Origin: Taibaiella sp. KBW10
Lineage (GTDB): Bacteria; Bacteroidota; Bacteroidia; Chitinophagales; Chitinophagaceae
Assembly (NCBI RefSeq): GCF_003852495.1
Contig: NZ_QAJI01000005.1
Span: 360,239-412,094, forward strand
Length of the DNA stretch: 51,856 nucleotides
Direction: 5' to 3'
Each line of letters opens with the position of its first letter. Within the stretch, counting starts at the first letter, position 1. The notes beneath the pieces were generated by a model that worked only from the letters and a program-made list of their open reading frames with translations, was not told the DNA's origin and made no database searches. The position numbers were made by a program, and so were the translations under genes. Below, piece by piece: positions 41,024-51,079 of this stretch.

Positions 41024-41191
41024 TTTTAATAAATATATGTTGATTGCGATTGCTAAGATACGGCTATTGCCCAAAGTTTAAAAAAATAGATTAAGGTATC
41101 ATACAGGCGCACAATCCTTTAAGTTTTGCTAAAGTGCTTATTTATAACAGTTGTATGACATTTGCCGGGGCTATGGTCCGGTTTTATGGTT

Positions 41192-41199
41192 TAAATTTG
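41192..41199 (+). promoter_or_regulatory. -7 element of the sialidase-like gene
   Basis: TAAATTTG matches TAnnTTTG, 30 bases before the ATG at 41230. No -33 TTTG at a suitable distance. Confidence 0.45.
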
Positions 41200-41229
41200 C
41201 ACTTCTTGTAAACACAAATTTTTCATGAT

Positions 41230-42426
41230 ATGAAACGATACATGCTCCTCTTAAGTGCCCTGTTGATCATGGGCAGCCAGATCAGTTCTGCACAATCTAT
41301 TACCTATAAAGAAGATGCTAAAACCTATGCCCTGCCGGCATTATTTCAGAATAATAATAATGAAATCATCTTATCCTGGACAGAAAAAGATGCTGCCGGA
41401 ATGGTCAACTATTATTTTGCAAGATCCGCAGACAAAGGCAAAACATTTTCTGATAAAAAACTGATTTATGCAGCGCCCGGTATCGGCACCGGGAGATTGG
41501 CCAGACCAAGATTATTGTTTAAAAAGAATGGAGATATGGTGGCCACCTTTTCCTTCAATCCCGACGCACAGTTACAGGCAAATGCCGGAGAAGTAAAAGC
41601 AGCCAGACCAAAAGAATTACAGGTTTATGTAACCGAGTCTGCAGATGGAGGTAATACCTGGAGCACACCCAAAAGCGTGCATAACGACGCAACGCCCGGT
41701 GTGATCAGAGGATTTTATGATGCGACTTTAATGGCAAATGATGAATTGGCGGTGGTTTTCTTGAAAGATATCCCCAACAAACCACATGAAAGAGACCTTA
41801 GGTTAGTGATTGCACAAAATGGTGTTTTTGGCGATGAAAGGATCATCGATTCATTTGTATGTGATTGTTGTAACCTTGGTTTGCTGACCGACGAAAAAGG
41901 AAACCTGAATGTATATTACCGCGAGAATGCAGATAACATTAGAGACATTGCCAAAATGATCTCTACCGACAACGGGATCACCTTTTCCACACCCGAAATG
42001 GTATATAAAGACAACTGGAAAATTAATGCTTGTCCGCATACAGGGCCGGTGGCTTTGCGATACGGCAACACCAACCTGATCTCTTATTATTCCGGAGTAG
42101 AAGGCAATCCCGGCGTGCGTTTGGTAACACAAGCGGGCAAACAGCTTTTATTGTTAAAAGACGAAACGATTAAAACGGCCAGCTTGGCCGGTAATGAGAA
42201 AAAAGCCGTAATCCTTTATGGACAAGGTACACAGGATGCCGGTACTAAGATTGGTTACAGAACCATAGCCAAATCAAAAGTATCGGCCGATAAATGGTTA
42301 GATAACTCCGCAACCGGCACCAATCCTAATGGCATTATTGTGGACAATGAGCTAGTTGTGGTATACGAACTGACCGAAAAGGGAAAAGTCGTGGGTATCA
42401 AAACCGATGTAGTAAAATTGAATTAA
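41230..42426 (+). CDS. Exported sialidase-like six-bladed propeller with a CDCC motif
   Basis: 398 residues with a signal peptide (MKRYMLLLSALLIMGSQISSAQ). Three Asp-box-like turns are visible: SADKGKTF (66-73), SADGGNTW (137-144) and STDNGITF (245-252), as in BNR/sialidase propellers. It also has FVCDCCNLG (C211, C213, C214) and WKINACPHTGP (C268, H270). These cysteine blocks recur in a group of sialidase-like proteins of unknown activity and could bind a metal or form disulfides. I do not see the sialidase arginine triad, so a true sialidase is doubtful. Its stop overlaps the stop of the convergent HutD gene. Confidence 0.78.
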   Translation: MKRYMLLLSALLIMGSQISSAQSITYKEDAKTYALPALFQNNNNEIILSWTEKDAAGMVNYYFARSADKGKTFSDKKLIYAAPGIGTGRLARPRLLFKKNGDMVATFSFNPDAQLQANAGEVKAARPKELQVYVTESADGGNTWSTPKSVHNDATPGVIRGFYDATLMANDELAVVFLKDIPNKPHERDLRLVIAQNGVFGDERIIDSFVCDCCNLGLLTDEKGNLNVYYRENADNIRDIAKMISTDNGITFSTPEMVYKDNWKINACPHTGPVALRYGNTNLISYYSGVEGNPGVRLVTQAGKQLLLLKDETIKTASLAGNEKKAVILYGQGTQDAGTKIGYRTIAKSKVSADKWLDNSATGTNPNGIIVDNELVVVYELTEKGKVVGIKTDVVKLN

Positions 42427-43013
42427 TACTCTTCCGGGTAGAGCGTTACCTTCAATAAGGTGGCGGTCGCTGCGGTAGTAAAAGGGATAGCCTTGTGTTC
42501 GGCAGTAGCCATACTGCCGCATACAAGGCTATCTTTTTGCGATAAATGTTGTTCTTGGCAAAAGAGGGCTTCTTCCGCTGCGGCAACATAAAAGAGCGTA
42601 ATGGTATGAGGGGCTATTTCGGCCTGATAACTGTTGCGGATATAGATTACTTCCAGGCTGGCTTTATATCCCTCGCGCATCATCACGTTAAAGTCGGACG
42701 TGGTACCGATGCAATGTGTGGGTATTGCCCCGGCGAAGGAGAAAGGGATAAAAGGTGCTAACGTAAATGAATTTCCGTCTTGTTGTAATACAATCGGATC
42801 TTCGGTACTCATGATAATCCGGTTATATCCCGCCAAAAGGGTAAAATCAGAAGGGCTTACCATGACCCTTGCCGCACTGATGCGGAATATAAAATCCCTG
42901 TTCGCATAAGAAGCCACTTCCGGAAAGATAAAAATCTGGCTTGTTTGTCCGCCGGTCCAGTCCGCCGTCTGGTATTGTTCCGCTTTTAATACATGCATTT
43001 TTTGACTGTTCAT
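42423..43013 (-). CDS. HutD/Ves family protein
   Basis: 196 residues with a HutD-type double-stranded beta-helix. Visible landmarks are the opening WTGGQTSQIFIFPEVASYANRDFIFRISAARV, the FTLLAGYNRIIMSTEDPIVL strand and a central FNVMMREGYKASLEVI. Family members occur near histidine-utilisation genes and their exact role is unclear. No hut genes are adjacent here. It starts 11 bases after the SDR-like gene stop, so the two are probably cotranscribed. It ends tail to tail with the sialidase-like gene, the TAA codons overlapping over 42423-42426 and no terminator between them. Confidence 0.85.
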   Translation of the reverse strand: MNSQKMHVLKAEQYQTADWTGGQTSQIFIFPEVASYANRDFIFRISAARVMVSPSDFTLLAGYNRIIMSTEDPIVLQQDGNSFTLAPFIPFSFAGAIPTHCIGTTSDFNVMMREGYKASLEVIYIRNSYQAEIAPHTITLFYVAAAEEALFCQEQHLSQKDSLVCGSMATAEHKAIPFTTAATATLLKVTLYPEEY

Positions 43014-43024
43014 TTTATATACAA

Positions 43025-43684
43025 TTATGCTTGTTCTAATAATTCAATTTCATCCGAAAGAATGATGCGGTGTTCCGCCAGCGTATTTCTCGATTGATGC
43101 AGCATGGCCTTGGCCACCGTGATCGCAGATATGGCCCTGTATTTTTTAAAGGGTCCCCGTAAAAGCGGCTTGAGTAATTTGAAGAGCAACGCACCAATGC
43201 GCTCCCCGGTTCTTTGCTCGGTTCGATGCCCTAAAAGCAGGCTGGGCCGGTAGCAGTATACATTAGACAGCTTAGAGGCCAGTAATGCGGTTTCAGCTTG
43301 GCCCTTGAGTTGCAGGTAATGTGTGCTGCTTTTAGAAGAGGCGCCGAGCGCACTGATATAATGAAACTGTGCCGTACCTCTTTCTTCCGCCCATTGTGCC
43401 AATTGTAGTGGATACAGGACTTCTATAGCTTTATAAGCCGCTTTATCCGGAGTTTTCGCTTTGGTTGTACCCAGGCAGGAAAAGATAGCGCTTACCGTAT
43501 CCAGGCCTTCGAGTACAGTGGGTAGTTGGGTATAATCCAATACAATTTCCTGAACTTTAGGATGAGGGGTTCCGCTTGGTTTACGCAGCAAAGTGTACAC
43601 CGTCTTCACTTGAGGATCTTGTAGCAGTAATTGCAATAATTCCTTTCCTACCAAACCCGTACTGCCCGCAATAAGCACTTCCAT
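43025..43684 (-). CDS. Atypical SDR-family NAD(P)-binding protein
   Basis: 219 residues. An N-terminal Rossmann fold with GSTGLVGKELL (7-17), SCLGTTKAKTPDKAAYKAIEVLYPLQLAQ and HYISALGASSKSSTHYLQLKGQAE. The YxxxK catalytic pair appears as YLQLK. The overall pattern, including YRPSLLLGHRTEQRTGE, matches the HIM1/TIP30/YwnB-like group of NAD(P)-dependent proteins whose substrates are not known. It is probably the first gene of an operon with HutD. Confidence 0.85.
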   Translation of the reverse strand: MEVLIAGSTGLVGKELLQLLLQDPQVKTVYTLLRKPSGTPHPKVQEIVLDYTQLPTVLEGLDTVSAIFSCLGTTKAKTPDKAAYKAIEVLYPLQLAQWAEERGTAQFHYISALGASSKSSTHYLQLKGQAETALLASKLSNVYCYRPSLLLGHRTEQRTGERIGALLFKLLKPLLRGPFKKYRAISAITVAKAMLHQSRNTLAEHRIILSDEIELLEQA

Positions 43685-43794
43685 AACCTATATTTTATGC
43701 TAAGATAAAGGATTAGGCAAGATATTGTTGGATATGAATACTGCAGGTTCTTGAGAAACCCTTAGGGCAGTTGTCGGTTTTTGATAAGTTTAAT

Positions 43795-43802
43795 TATTTT
43801 TG
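43795..43802 (+). promoter_or_regulatory. -7 element of the second CPA1 antiporter gene
   Basis: TATTTTTG matches TAnnTTTG, 45 bases before the ATG at 43848. A TTG at 43771-43773 is 21 bases upstream and could be the -33 element. Confidence 0.45.
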
Positions 43803-43847
43803 AATAAGGCGTATTCAAACAGAATGTTGCTAAAGGAGTATCGACAC

Positions 43848-45110
43848 ATGGAAAACTATAGTATTGTTTTAATTATTCTGGCCGTTATGGTGGGGCTTTC
43901 TGCCTGGGCCGATAAGATCAAATTGTCTTATCCGATCTTGTTGATTACCGCGGGTATCGCCATCGGCTTTATTCCCAATATGCCCGAGATCGAGATGAAC
44001 CCCGAAGTGGTTTTCCTTATTTTCCTTCCCCCTTTATTATACGATGCGGCTTTTAATATTTCTTTTAAAACATTCCGTAATAATATCAATACCATAACGA
44101 CCCTGGCCACCGGCCTTGTTTTTTTAACGGCGAGTGGGATTGCCGTATTGGCCCATTATATGATACCGGGCATGAGCTGGCCCTTGTCTTTTGTATTAGG
44201 CGCTATTCTCTCTGCCACCGATGCAGTTGCGGCCATCAGCATTACCAAAGGCTTAGGCCTGTCTCATAATACCACGACCATATTGGAAGGAGAAAGTCTG
44301 GTTAATGATGCCTCGGCCCTCGTCGCCTATAACTTTGCCGTAGCTGCAGTTACCGGTGTTACCTTTGTGGCCTGGAAAGCCTCGCTGACCTTTCTTGTGC
44401 TCATCGCAGGCGGTATATTGCTGGGATTGGTTATGGGGAAAATTCTGTCTTTTTTATTAAGAGCCGTGCGCAATAATCATCTCGCGGTGCTGAGCTTTAC
44501 TTTACTGACACCTTTTATCACGTATTTACTGGCAGAAGAAATTCATGTTTCAGGCGTAATTGCCGTAGTTATTTTGGGCTTAAGCATTGCGCGCCTCAGC
44601 CGGAAACGCTTTCCGGAGGCCTTCCGGCAGCAATCCAAAACCATTTGGGACCTGATTATCTTTTTATTGAATGGATTGATCTTTATCCTGATCGGTCTGG
44701 AATTTCCCATTGTAATCCGGGAGATCGACAGTGCATTGATCTGGCCCTATGTAGGGTATGCGGTATTGATTACTCTGCTCGCTTTATTGCTGCGTATGGC
44801 AAGGGTATTCCTGCAAAGAATCAACCTCCAAAGAGCCTTCAACAGTAAGAAAGGAAAGATCAAAGAAGAGGCCCTGCTTAGTTTTCGGGAGAGCGTGATC
44901 ATCAGTTGGTCGGGTATGCGGGGCATTGTATCGCTGGCGATTGCAATCGGTTTACCCAGAACACTGGACAACGGAGCCGCTTTTCCGATGCGCAATGCCA
45001 TTATCTTTATGTCAACTGTAGTCGTACTGATCACGATTGTCGGGCAAGGATTGATCCTACCCGTAATTGTAAAACGATTCCAAAAAAAAGAGGCGGCCGA
45101 AATTCTTTAG
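43848..45110 (+). CDS. CPA1-type sodium/proton antiporter (second copy)
   Basis: 420 residues with about 12 membrane segments. The CPA1 motifs are FLIFLPPLLYDAAF (57-70), the SATDAVA block with D125 (122-128), EGESLVNDASALVA (147-160, N153, D154) and WSGMRGIVSLAIAIGLP (about 360-376), placing it in the YjcE/NhaG-like group. Exchanges Na+ (or K+) for H+. The start is ATG 43848 because AAAGGAG (43832-43838) lies 9 bases upstream, an unusually good Shine-Dalgarno for this phylum; ATGs upstream lack one. It differs clearly from the antiporter at 14883, with different motif spacing. Confidence 0.92.
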   Translation: MENYSIVLIILAVMVGLSAWADKIKLSYPILLITAGIAIGFIPNMPEIEMNPEVVFLIFLPPLLYDAAFNISFKTFRNNINTITTLATGLVFLTASGIAVLAHYMIPGMSWPLSFVLGAILSATDAVAAISITKGLGLSHNTTTILEGESLVNDASALVAYNFAVAAVTGVTFVAWKASLTFLVLIAGGILLGLVMGKILSFLLRAVRNNHLAVLSFTLLTPFITYLLAEEIHVSGVIAVVILGLSIARLSRKRFPEAFRQQSKTIWDLIIFLLNGLIFILIGLEFPIVIREIDSALIWPYVGYAVLITLLALLLRMARVFLQRINLQRAFNSKKGKIKEEALLSFRESVIISWSGMRGIVSLAIAIGLPRTLDNGAAFPMRNAIIFMSTVVVLITIVGQGLILPVIVKRFQKKEAAEIL

Positions 45111-45132
45111 AATATGCTCAGACGGTTGCGGC

Positions 45133-45567
45133 TTATCGGCGTTGCAGGTGCAGGATCGGGTAGTCTTTGCCCATACCATCCTGTGCAGATCTTGCGTGTA
45201 CCGAAAACCCTTGACTCAGGTAAAAAGCCACCGCTTCTTCATTTTGCTCATTTACATCTACCTTCTTAATGGCTAAAGTATGGATGGCAAAATGTAACAA
45301 AGCCTTGCCATAACCCTTTCCGCGGGCAGCTGCATCAATAAATAACATCTCCAGCATATCGCCTGCGGTTCCCAGGAAACCTTGTGGTACTTCCTGTGCA
45401 TCCTTGATCAAGTATAACTGTACTTGAGGAAAGAACTGATCAGCAATAATCTCCTGGTACCATAGAAAATCGGCTTCTTTTAGAAAATGATGACTTGCTT
45501 TTACAGAAGAAGCCCAAATACGCATCAGAGTATCGTAGTCGTTAGGGCTTGCAGGTGCTATATTCAT
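45133..45567 (-). CDS. GNAT-family N-acetyltransferase
   Basis: 144 residues of the GCN5-related fold. The acetyl-CoA loop is LFIDAAARGKGYGKALLHFAI (motif A, with R/QxxGxG/A as RGKGYG), followed by VDVNEQNEEAVAFYLSQGF (motif B) and the closing YPILHLQR. The N-terminal IAPASPNDYDTLMRIWASSVKASHHFL resembles YjaB-type acetyltransferases. The acceptor is unknown. Tail to tail with the antiporter gene and divergent from the TPP riboswitch. Confidence 0.9.
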   Translation of the reverse strand: MNIAPASPNDYDTLMRIWASSVKASHHFLKEADFLWYQEIIADQFFPQVQLYLIKDAQEVPQGFLGTAGDMLEMLFIDAAARGKGYGKALLHFAIHTLAIKKVDVNEQNEEAVAFYLSQGFSVHARSAQDGMGKDYPILHLQRR

Positions 45568-45658
45568 AATGATAAAGGATTAAGAGTGATAGCGCAAAAT
45601 AAAACAATATTAAAATACACATGCGAAGTGCCAGGTGAGCTACTTTACAAAAATAATG

Positions 45659-45666
45659 TATCTTCG
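45659..45666 (+). promoter_or_regulatory. -7 promoter element of the thiamin operon
   Basis: TATCTTCG (TAnnTTTG with C at position 7) ends 5 bases before the first riboswitch base, giving a start site at or just before the aptamer. It supports transcription of the whole leader. Confidence 0.45.
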
Positions 45667-45671
45667 TATTC

Positions 45672-45752
45672 GCTTTAGGGGTGTTTGCAGTAATGCAGGC
45701 TGAGATGTTACCCTCTGAACCTGATCTGGTTAATACCAGCGTAGGGAAAAGT
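45672..45752 (+). ncRNA. TPP riboswitch (THI element)
   Basis: The thi-box core is complete: the 5' strand with AGGGGTG (45677-45683), GCTGAGATG (45699-45707), ACCCTCTGAACCTGATCTGG (45710-45729) and TAATACCAGCGTAGGGAA (45731-45748). The outer helix P1 pairs CTTT with AAAG at the two ends. It binds thiamin pyrophosphate and lowers expression of the thiSCtenIEGHF genes downstream. It lies between the divergent GNAT gene and thiS. Confidence 0.93.
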
Positions 45753-45790
45753 AAGATGAATCCTCATGTGCATATAGTATGCATCTGTTT

Positions 45791-45834
45791 TCATTCCTGA
45801 AGTGTATTAATGATACAAATCTGAACAGGAATGA
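45791..45834 (+). promoter_or_regulatory. Start-codon-sequestering hairpin of the TPP riboswitch
   Basis: TCATTCCTG (45791-45799) is the exact reverse complement of CAGGAATGA (45826-45834), which contains the only AGGA and the thiS ATG (45831). A second small stem, GTAT/ATAC, lies in the loop. Upstream, TGCATA/TATGCA (45769-45783) forms its own hairpin. Ligand-controlled occlusion of the thiS start is the simplest reading. Confidence 0.65.
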
Positions 45835-46037
45835 CCATTACCCTAAACGATGTTTTAAAAACATTTGATACCGAATCCTTTACGGTACAGGCTTTACTTG
45901 ACCTTGAATTTTCCGATATACCGAAAGGTATGGCCCTAGCGCTCAATAATACCGTGGTTCCTAAAAACCAATGGCCGGTTACGCCTGTCCGTGAAAATGA
46001 TCAGCTGCTGCTCATTATCGCCACTCAGGGTGGATAA
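45831..46037 (+). CDS. thiS: Thiamin biosynthesis sulfur carrier ThiS
   Basis: 68 residues, ubiquitin-like, ending in the Gly-Gly tail (IIATQGG) needed for adenylation and thiocarboxylate formation. Hydrophobic and acidic positions such as ALALNNTVVPKNQW fit ThiS. It donates sulfur to the thiazole made by ThiG. It is the first gene of the operon, controlled by the TPP leader through its own start codon. The thiC gene begins 74 bases downstream. Confidence 0.93.
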   Translation: MTITLNDVLKTFDTESFTVQALLDLEFSDIPKGMALALNNTVVPKNQWPVTPVRENDQLLLIIATQGG

Positions 46038-46048
46038 ACATCTGCTGA

Positions 46049-47929
<1,881 letters not shown>

Positions 47930-47942
47930 ATATCGGTTGCAC

Positions 47943-48551
47943 ATGATCATCATCACCCATCCCGAAACAATCGATGAAGAAGCCTTTTGGATCAATGCTT
48001 TGCTGGATCATGGTTTGGAGCGTTTACACATCCGTAAACCCGGCTATACCGCAGCAGCCATTGACGGGTTAATCCGGCAGATCGATGCCCGGTATTATGA
48101 TCGTTTGGTCTTACACCAACAGCATCAACTGGCCGGAGCATTCGGCATGTCGCGCACTCATTATACCGAGGAACAAAGGAACGATACCACATTTATGGAT
48201 GCTGATCAAGCGCTGATTTTATCTACTTCTGTGCATACGATAGAAGCCTTCAATGGCTTAAATAAACGGTTTTCCTATGCATTTATGAGCCCCGTTTATG
48301 AGAGCATTTCCAAACCCGGATACCGGCCGGCTACAGATTTGTGGACACAAATCAAACAAAGGACCAATACTGCAGTAGCCTTGGTGGCTTTGGGCGGTAT
48401 CAGCCCCGCAAATATAGCCGCTACTTTAAACGGGGGCTTTGATGAGGTTGCCCTTATGGGCAGTATCTGGAAACAAAAGCAAAGTCCTTTGGCGGTCTAT
48501 CAACAATGCCGGAACCAACAAACGAACCTTCAAGACAACAAGCATGTATAG
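47943..48551 (+). CDS. Thiamin phosphate synthase-like protein, TenI type (thiazole tautomerase)
   Basis: 202 residues of the ThiE/TenI TIM-barrel. It retains IRKP, SVHT (H98), FMSPVYESISKPGY and VALGGI. It lacks the ThiE pyrophosphate-site ND dipeptide and the DGVHLGQ-like metal loop; that region reads LVLHQQHQLAGAFGMS. In Bacillus TenI the equivalent histidine tautomerises the thiazole carboxylate, so this is probably a TenI-type tautomerase rather than a coupling enzyme. The start is ATG 47943, since the frame upstream overlaps thiC. It overlaps the next gene by 8 bases. Confidence 0.78.
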   Translation: MIIITHPETIDEEAFWINALLDHGLERLHIRKPGYTAAAIDGLIRQIDARYYDRLVLHQQHQLAGAFGMSRTHYTEEQRNDTTFMDADQALILSTSVHTIEAFNGLNKRFSYAFMSPVYESISKPGYRPATDLWTQIKQRTNTAVALVALGGISPANIAATLNGGFDEVALMGSIWKQKQSPLAVYQQCRNQQTNLQDNKHV

Positions 48552-49185
48552 CAGACTACAATATATTTCTCAGGGGACAACAGCGGACGTTCAACTGTAT
48601 CATATACAACGTGCCCTTCAGGGCGGTTGTGACTGGATTCAATTGCGCTGGAAAGATGCCCGCGAAAAAGAACTGCTCGTATTGGCCAAAGCAGTACAGG
48701 CCTTGAAGAGCAGTTATGCCTTTACCTTTATCATAAATGATCATCCTGAAGTAGCCCTGAAGGCGGATGCCGATGGGGTACATCTTGGATTGAATGATGG
48801 AAGCATTGCTGCGGCCAGGACCCTTTTAGGGAATGAAAAGATCATCGGAGGCACGGCCAATAACCTTGCCGACCTGCAACAAAGAATTGGGGAGGCTTGC
48901 GATTACATCGGTTTAGGCCCCTTTCGGTTCACAAACACCAAAGCGGTGCTTAGTCCTGTTTTAGGCATTGAAGGATACCATGCTTTGCTCGAGAAAGCAA
49001 CAGAAAATTCCGCCTTGCCCCCGGTGTATGCCATCGGTGGCATCAGGGTGGAGGATGTGTCCTTATTAATGAAGACCGGTATTCACGGTATTGCTCTTTC
49101 GGGCACCATTACCCAAGCGGCCAATCCTACGGCCATTATTGCACAACTAAAAACAAACTTATATGTCCCCACTACAAATCGCTGA
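48544..49185 (+). CDS. thiE: Thiamin phosphate synthase
   Basis: Joins the pyrimidine pyrophosphate and thiazole phosphate to thiamin phosphate. 213 residues with complete active-site blocks: QLRWK (33-37), [10 protein letters not shown] (N65, D66), [10 protein letters not shown] (76-85), [11 protein letters not shown] (123-133) and AIGGI (163-167). [10 protein letters not shown] replaces the common G-S-T-H-T loop, as in other Bacteroidota enzymes. The start is ATG 48544, overlapping the tenI-like stop by 8 bases. Its 3' end overlaps thiG by 23 bases, so translation is coupled. Confidence 0.92.
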   Translation: MYSRLQYISQGTTADVQLYHIQRALQGGCDWIQLRWKDAREKELLVLAKAVQALKSSYAFTFIINDHPEVALKADADGVHLGLNDGSIAAARTLLGNEKIIGGTANNLADLQQRIGEACDYIGLGPFRFTNTKAVLSPVLGIEGYHALLEKATENSALPPVYAIGGIRVEDVSLLMKTGIHGIALSGTITQAANPTAIIAQLKTNLYVPTTNR

Positions 49186-49933
49186 TCAAACTTTTTCCTC
49201 CCGGTTATTCCTGGGTACCGGGAAGTTTGGTTCGGCAGCAGAGATGGCACAAGCCGTGCTCGCTTCCGGAACCGAAATGGTGACCCTGGCGTTAAAACGG
49301 ATTTCCGCTGCGGAGCAAAATGATAGTCTTTTGAGCCATTTGCAATATCCGCAGATACAATTATTGCCCAATACCTCCGGCGCGCGCAATGCCAAAGAAG
49401 CCATCCTGGCGGCACAACTGGCCAGAGAAGCACTGGAGACCAATTGGCTCAAACTAGAGATTCACCCCGATCCAAAATACCTGTTACCCGATCCGGTAGA
49501 AACGCTTAAGGCAACGGAAGCTTTGGCCAAAATGGGCTTTATAATTTTACCTTATATCCATGCAGATCCTGTTTTATGCAAACACCTGGAAGCTGCAGGT
49601 ACGGCAGCGGTTATGCCCTTGGGATCACCAATCGGCAGTAACAAGGGTTTGAAAACCATCGATTTTTTAGAGATTATCATAGAACAAAGTAAAGTGCCGG
49701 TCATCGTAGATGCGGGTATTGGTGCGCCTTCTGATGCGGCAAAAGCGATGGAATTAGGGGCAGATGCCGTTCTTGTCAACACTGCAATTGCCGTAGCAGG
49801 CAATCCTGTGCGCATGGCGGAGGCGTTTAAAGAAGCCGTGATCGCCGGCCGAAAAGCCTATGAAGCACAACTGGCCCAGTCCGTTCCGGGTGCCTGTGCT
49901 TCCAGTCCGCTGACTTCCTTTTTGTATCCCTAA
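49163..49933 (+). CDS. thiG: Thiazole synthase
   Basis: Builds the thiazole from deoxyxylulose phosphate, iminoacetate and ThiS thiocarboxylate. 256 residues, (beta/alpha)8. The Schiff-base lysine is K97 in NWLKLEI; other blocks are [55 protein letters not shown] and [14 protein letters not shown]. It overlaps thiE by 23 bases and is followed by thiH 6 bases later. Confidence 0.97.
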   Translation: MSPLQIADQTFSSRLFLGTGKFGSAAEMAQAVLASGTEMVTLALKRISAAEQNDSLLSHLQYPQIQLLPNTSGARNAKEAILAAQLAREALETNWLKLEIHPDPKYLLPDPVETLKATEALAKMGFIILPYIHADPVLCKHLEAAGTAAVMPLGSPIGSNKGLKTIDFLEIIIEQSKVPVIVDAGIGAPSDAAKAMELGADAVLVNTAIAVAGNPVRMAEAFKEAVIAGRKAYEAQLAQSVPGACASSPLTSFLYP

Positions 49934-49939
49934 ATCTGT

Positions 49940-51058
49940 ATGATGCACACTTTTAAAACCATATTTGACCAATACAACTGGGATGCAGTCCAAGCCCGCA
50001 TTGAGCAATGCAGCGAAAGGGATGTAGAAAAGGCCTTGCATGCTTCAAAGAGAAGCCTGACCGATTTTATAGCTTTGATCTCGCCTGCTGCAAGGGCTTA
50101 TTTAGAACCTATGGCGGAGATCAGCCACCGGCGCACCAAACAGCGCTTTGGGAAGACGATACAGCTTTATGCCCCCATGTACCTGAGCAATGAATGCCAG
50201 AATATCTGCACCTATTGTGGCTTTAGCCTTGATAATAAAATCAAACGCAAGACCCTTTCCGATAAGGAGATCATGCAGGAGGTGGCCGCGCTGAAAGCCA
50301 TGGGTTTTGATCATGTGTTACTGGTCACCGGTGAGGCAAATTATACCGTCAATATTCTTTATTTCCTGAATGCTATTGAACAGATCAAAACGCAGTTTGC
50401 CCATATCTCTGTTGAGGTACAGCCGCTCACAACCGAAGAATATATTTTATTGCATCAGGCAGGGGTGCATTCTGTATTGGTCTACCAGGAAACCTATCAC
50501 CGGGAGGTGTATAAAACATATCATCCTAAGGGTAAAAAATCGAATTTTGATTTCCGTTTAGATACACCCGACAGGATCGGTTTGTCGGGTATGCACAAAA
50601 TAGGCCTGGGTGTTTTGCTGGGTCTGGAAGACTGGCGTACCGATAGTTTTTTTACCGCGCTGCACATCGACTATTTACAGAAGGAATACTGGCAGAGTAA
50701 ATATTCGGTTTCTTTCCCAAGGCTGCGCCCGGCAGAAGGCATTATTGAACCTAATTTTATTATGGAAGACCGCGACCTGCTGCAACTGATCTGTGCCTAC
50801 CGGCTTTGGAACGAAGACCTGGAACTTTCGATCTCAACCCGGGAGCAGGCGTTGTTCCGGGATCATATCATTCCACTGGGGATAACCAGTATGAGTGCGG
50901 CTTCGAAAACCAATCCGGGTGGGTATGCCGTAGACCTGCAGTCGCTGGAACAGTTCGAAACCAGCGATGAACGCACTGCTTCCGAAATGGCTGCCGTTAT
51001 AACCCGGGCCGGTTATGAACCCGTTTGGAAAGACTGGGATAAAGCATACCGGCATTAA
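49940..51058 (+). CDS. thiH: 2-iminoacetate synthase (tyrosine lyase)
   Basis: Radical SAM enzyme that splits tyrosine into p-cresol and dehydroglycine for the thiazole. 372 residues with the cluster motif C86-x3-C90-x2-C93 (CQNICTYCGF), VLLVTGEA, EVQPLTTEEY and GVLLGLEDWR. Its presence, with no ThiO glycine oxidase, means iminoacetate comes from tyrosine as in anaerobes and enterobacteria. The start could be either codon of ATGATG (49940/49943). Confidence 0.96.
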   Translation: MMHTFKTIFDQYNWDAVQARIEQCSERDVEKALHASKRSLTDFIALISPAARAYLEPMAEISHRRTKQRFGKTIQLYAPMYLSNECQNICTYCGFSLDNKIKRKTLSDKEIMQEVAALKAMGFDHVLLVTGEANYTVNILYFLNAIEQIKTQFAHISVEVQPLTTEEYILLHQAGVHSVLVYQETYHREVYKTYHPKGKKSNFDFRLDTPDRIGLSGMHKIGLGVLLGLEDWRTDSFFTALHIDYLQKEYWQSKYSVSFPRLRPAEGIIEPNFIMEDRDLLQLICAYRLWNEDLELSISTREQALFRDHIIPLGITSMSAASKTNPGGYAVDLQSLEQFETSDERTASEMAAVITRAGYEPVWKDWDKAYRH

Positions 51059-51079
51059 CACAAAAGAACCAATAATTTA

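Noticed and set aside
14883-45110. The two CPA1 antiporters as a recent duplication
   Set aside because: Their motifs differ (SPTDP and LFND versus SATDA and LVND) and lengths differ, so they are distant paralogues, not a recent copy.
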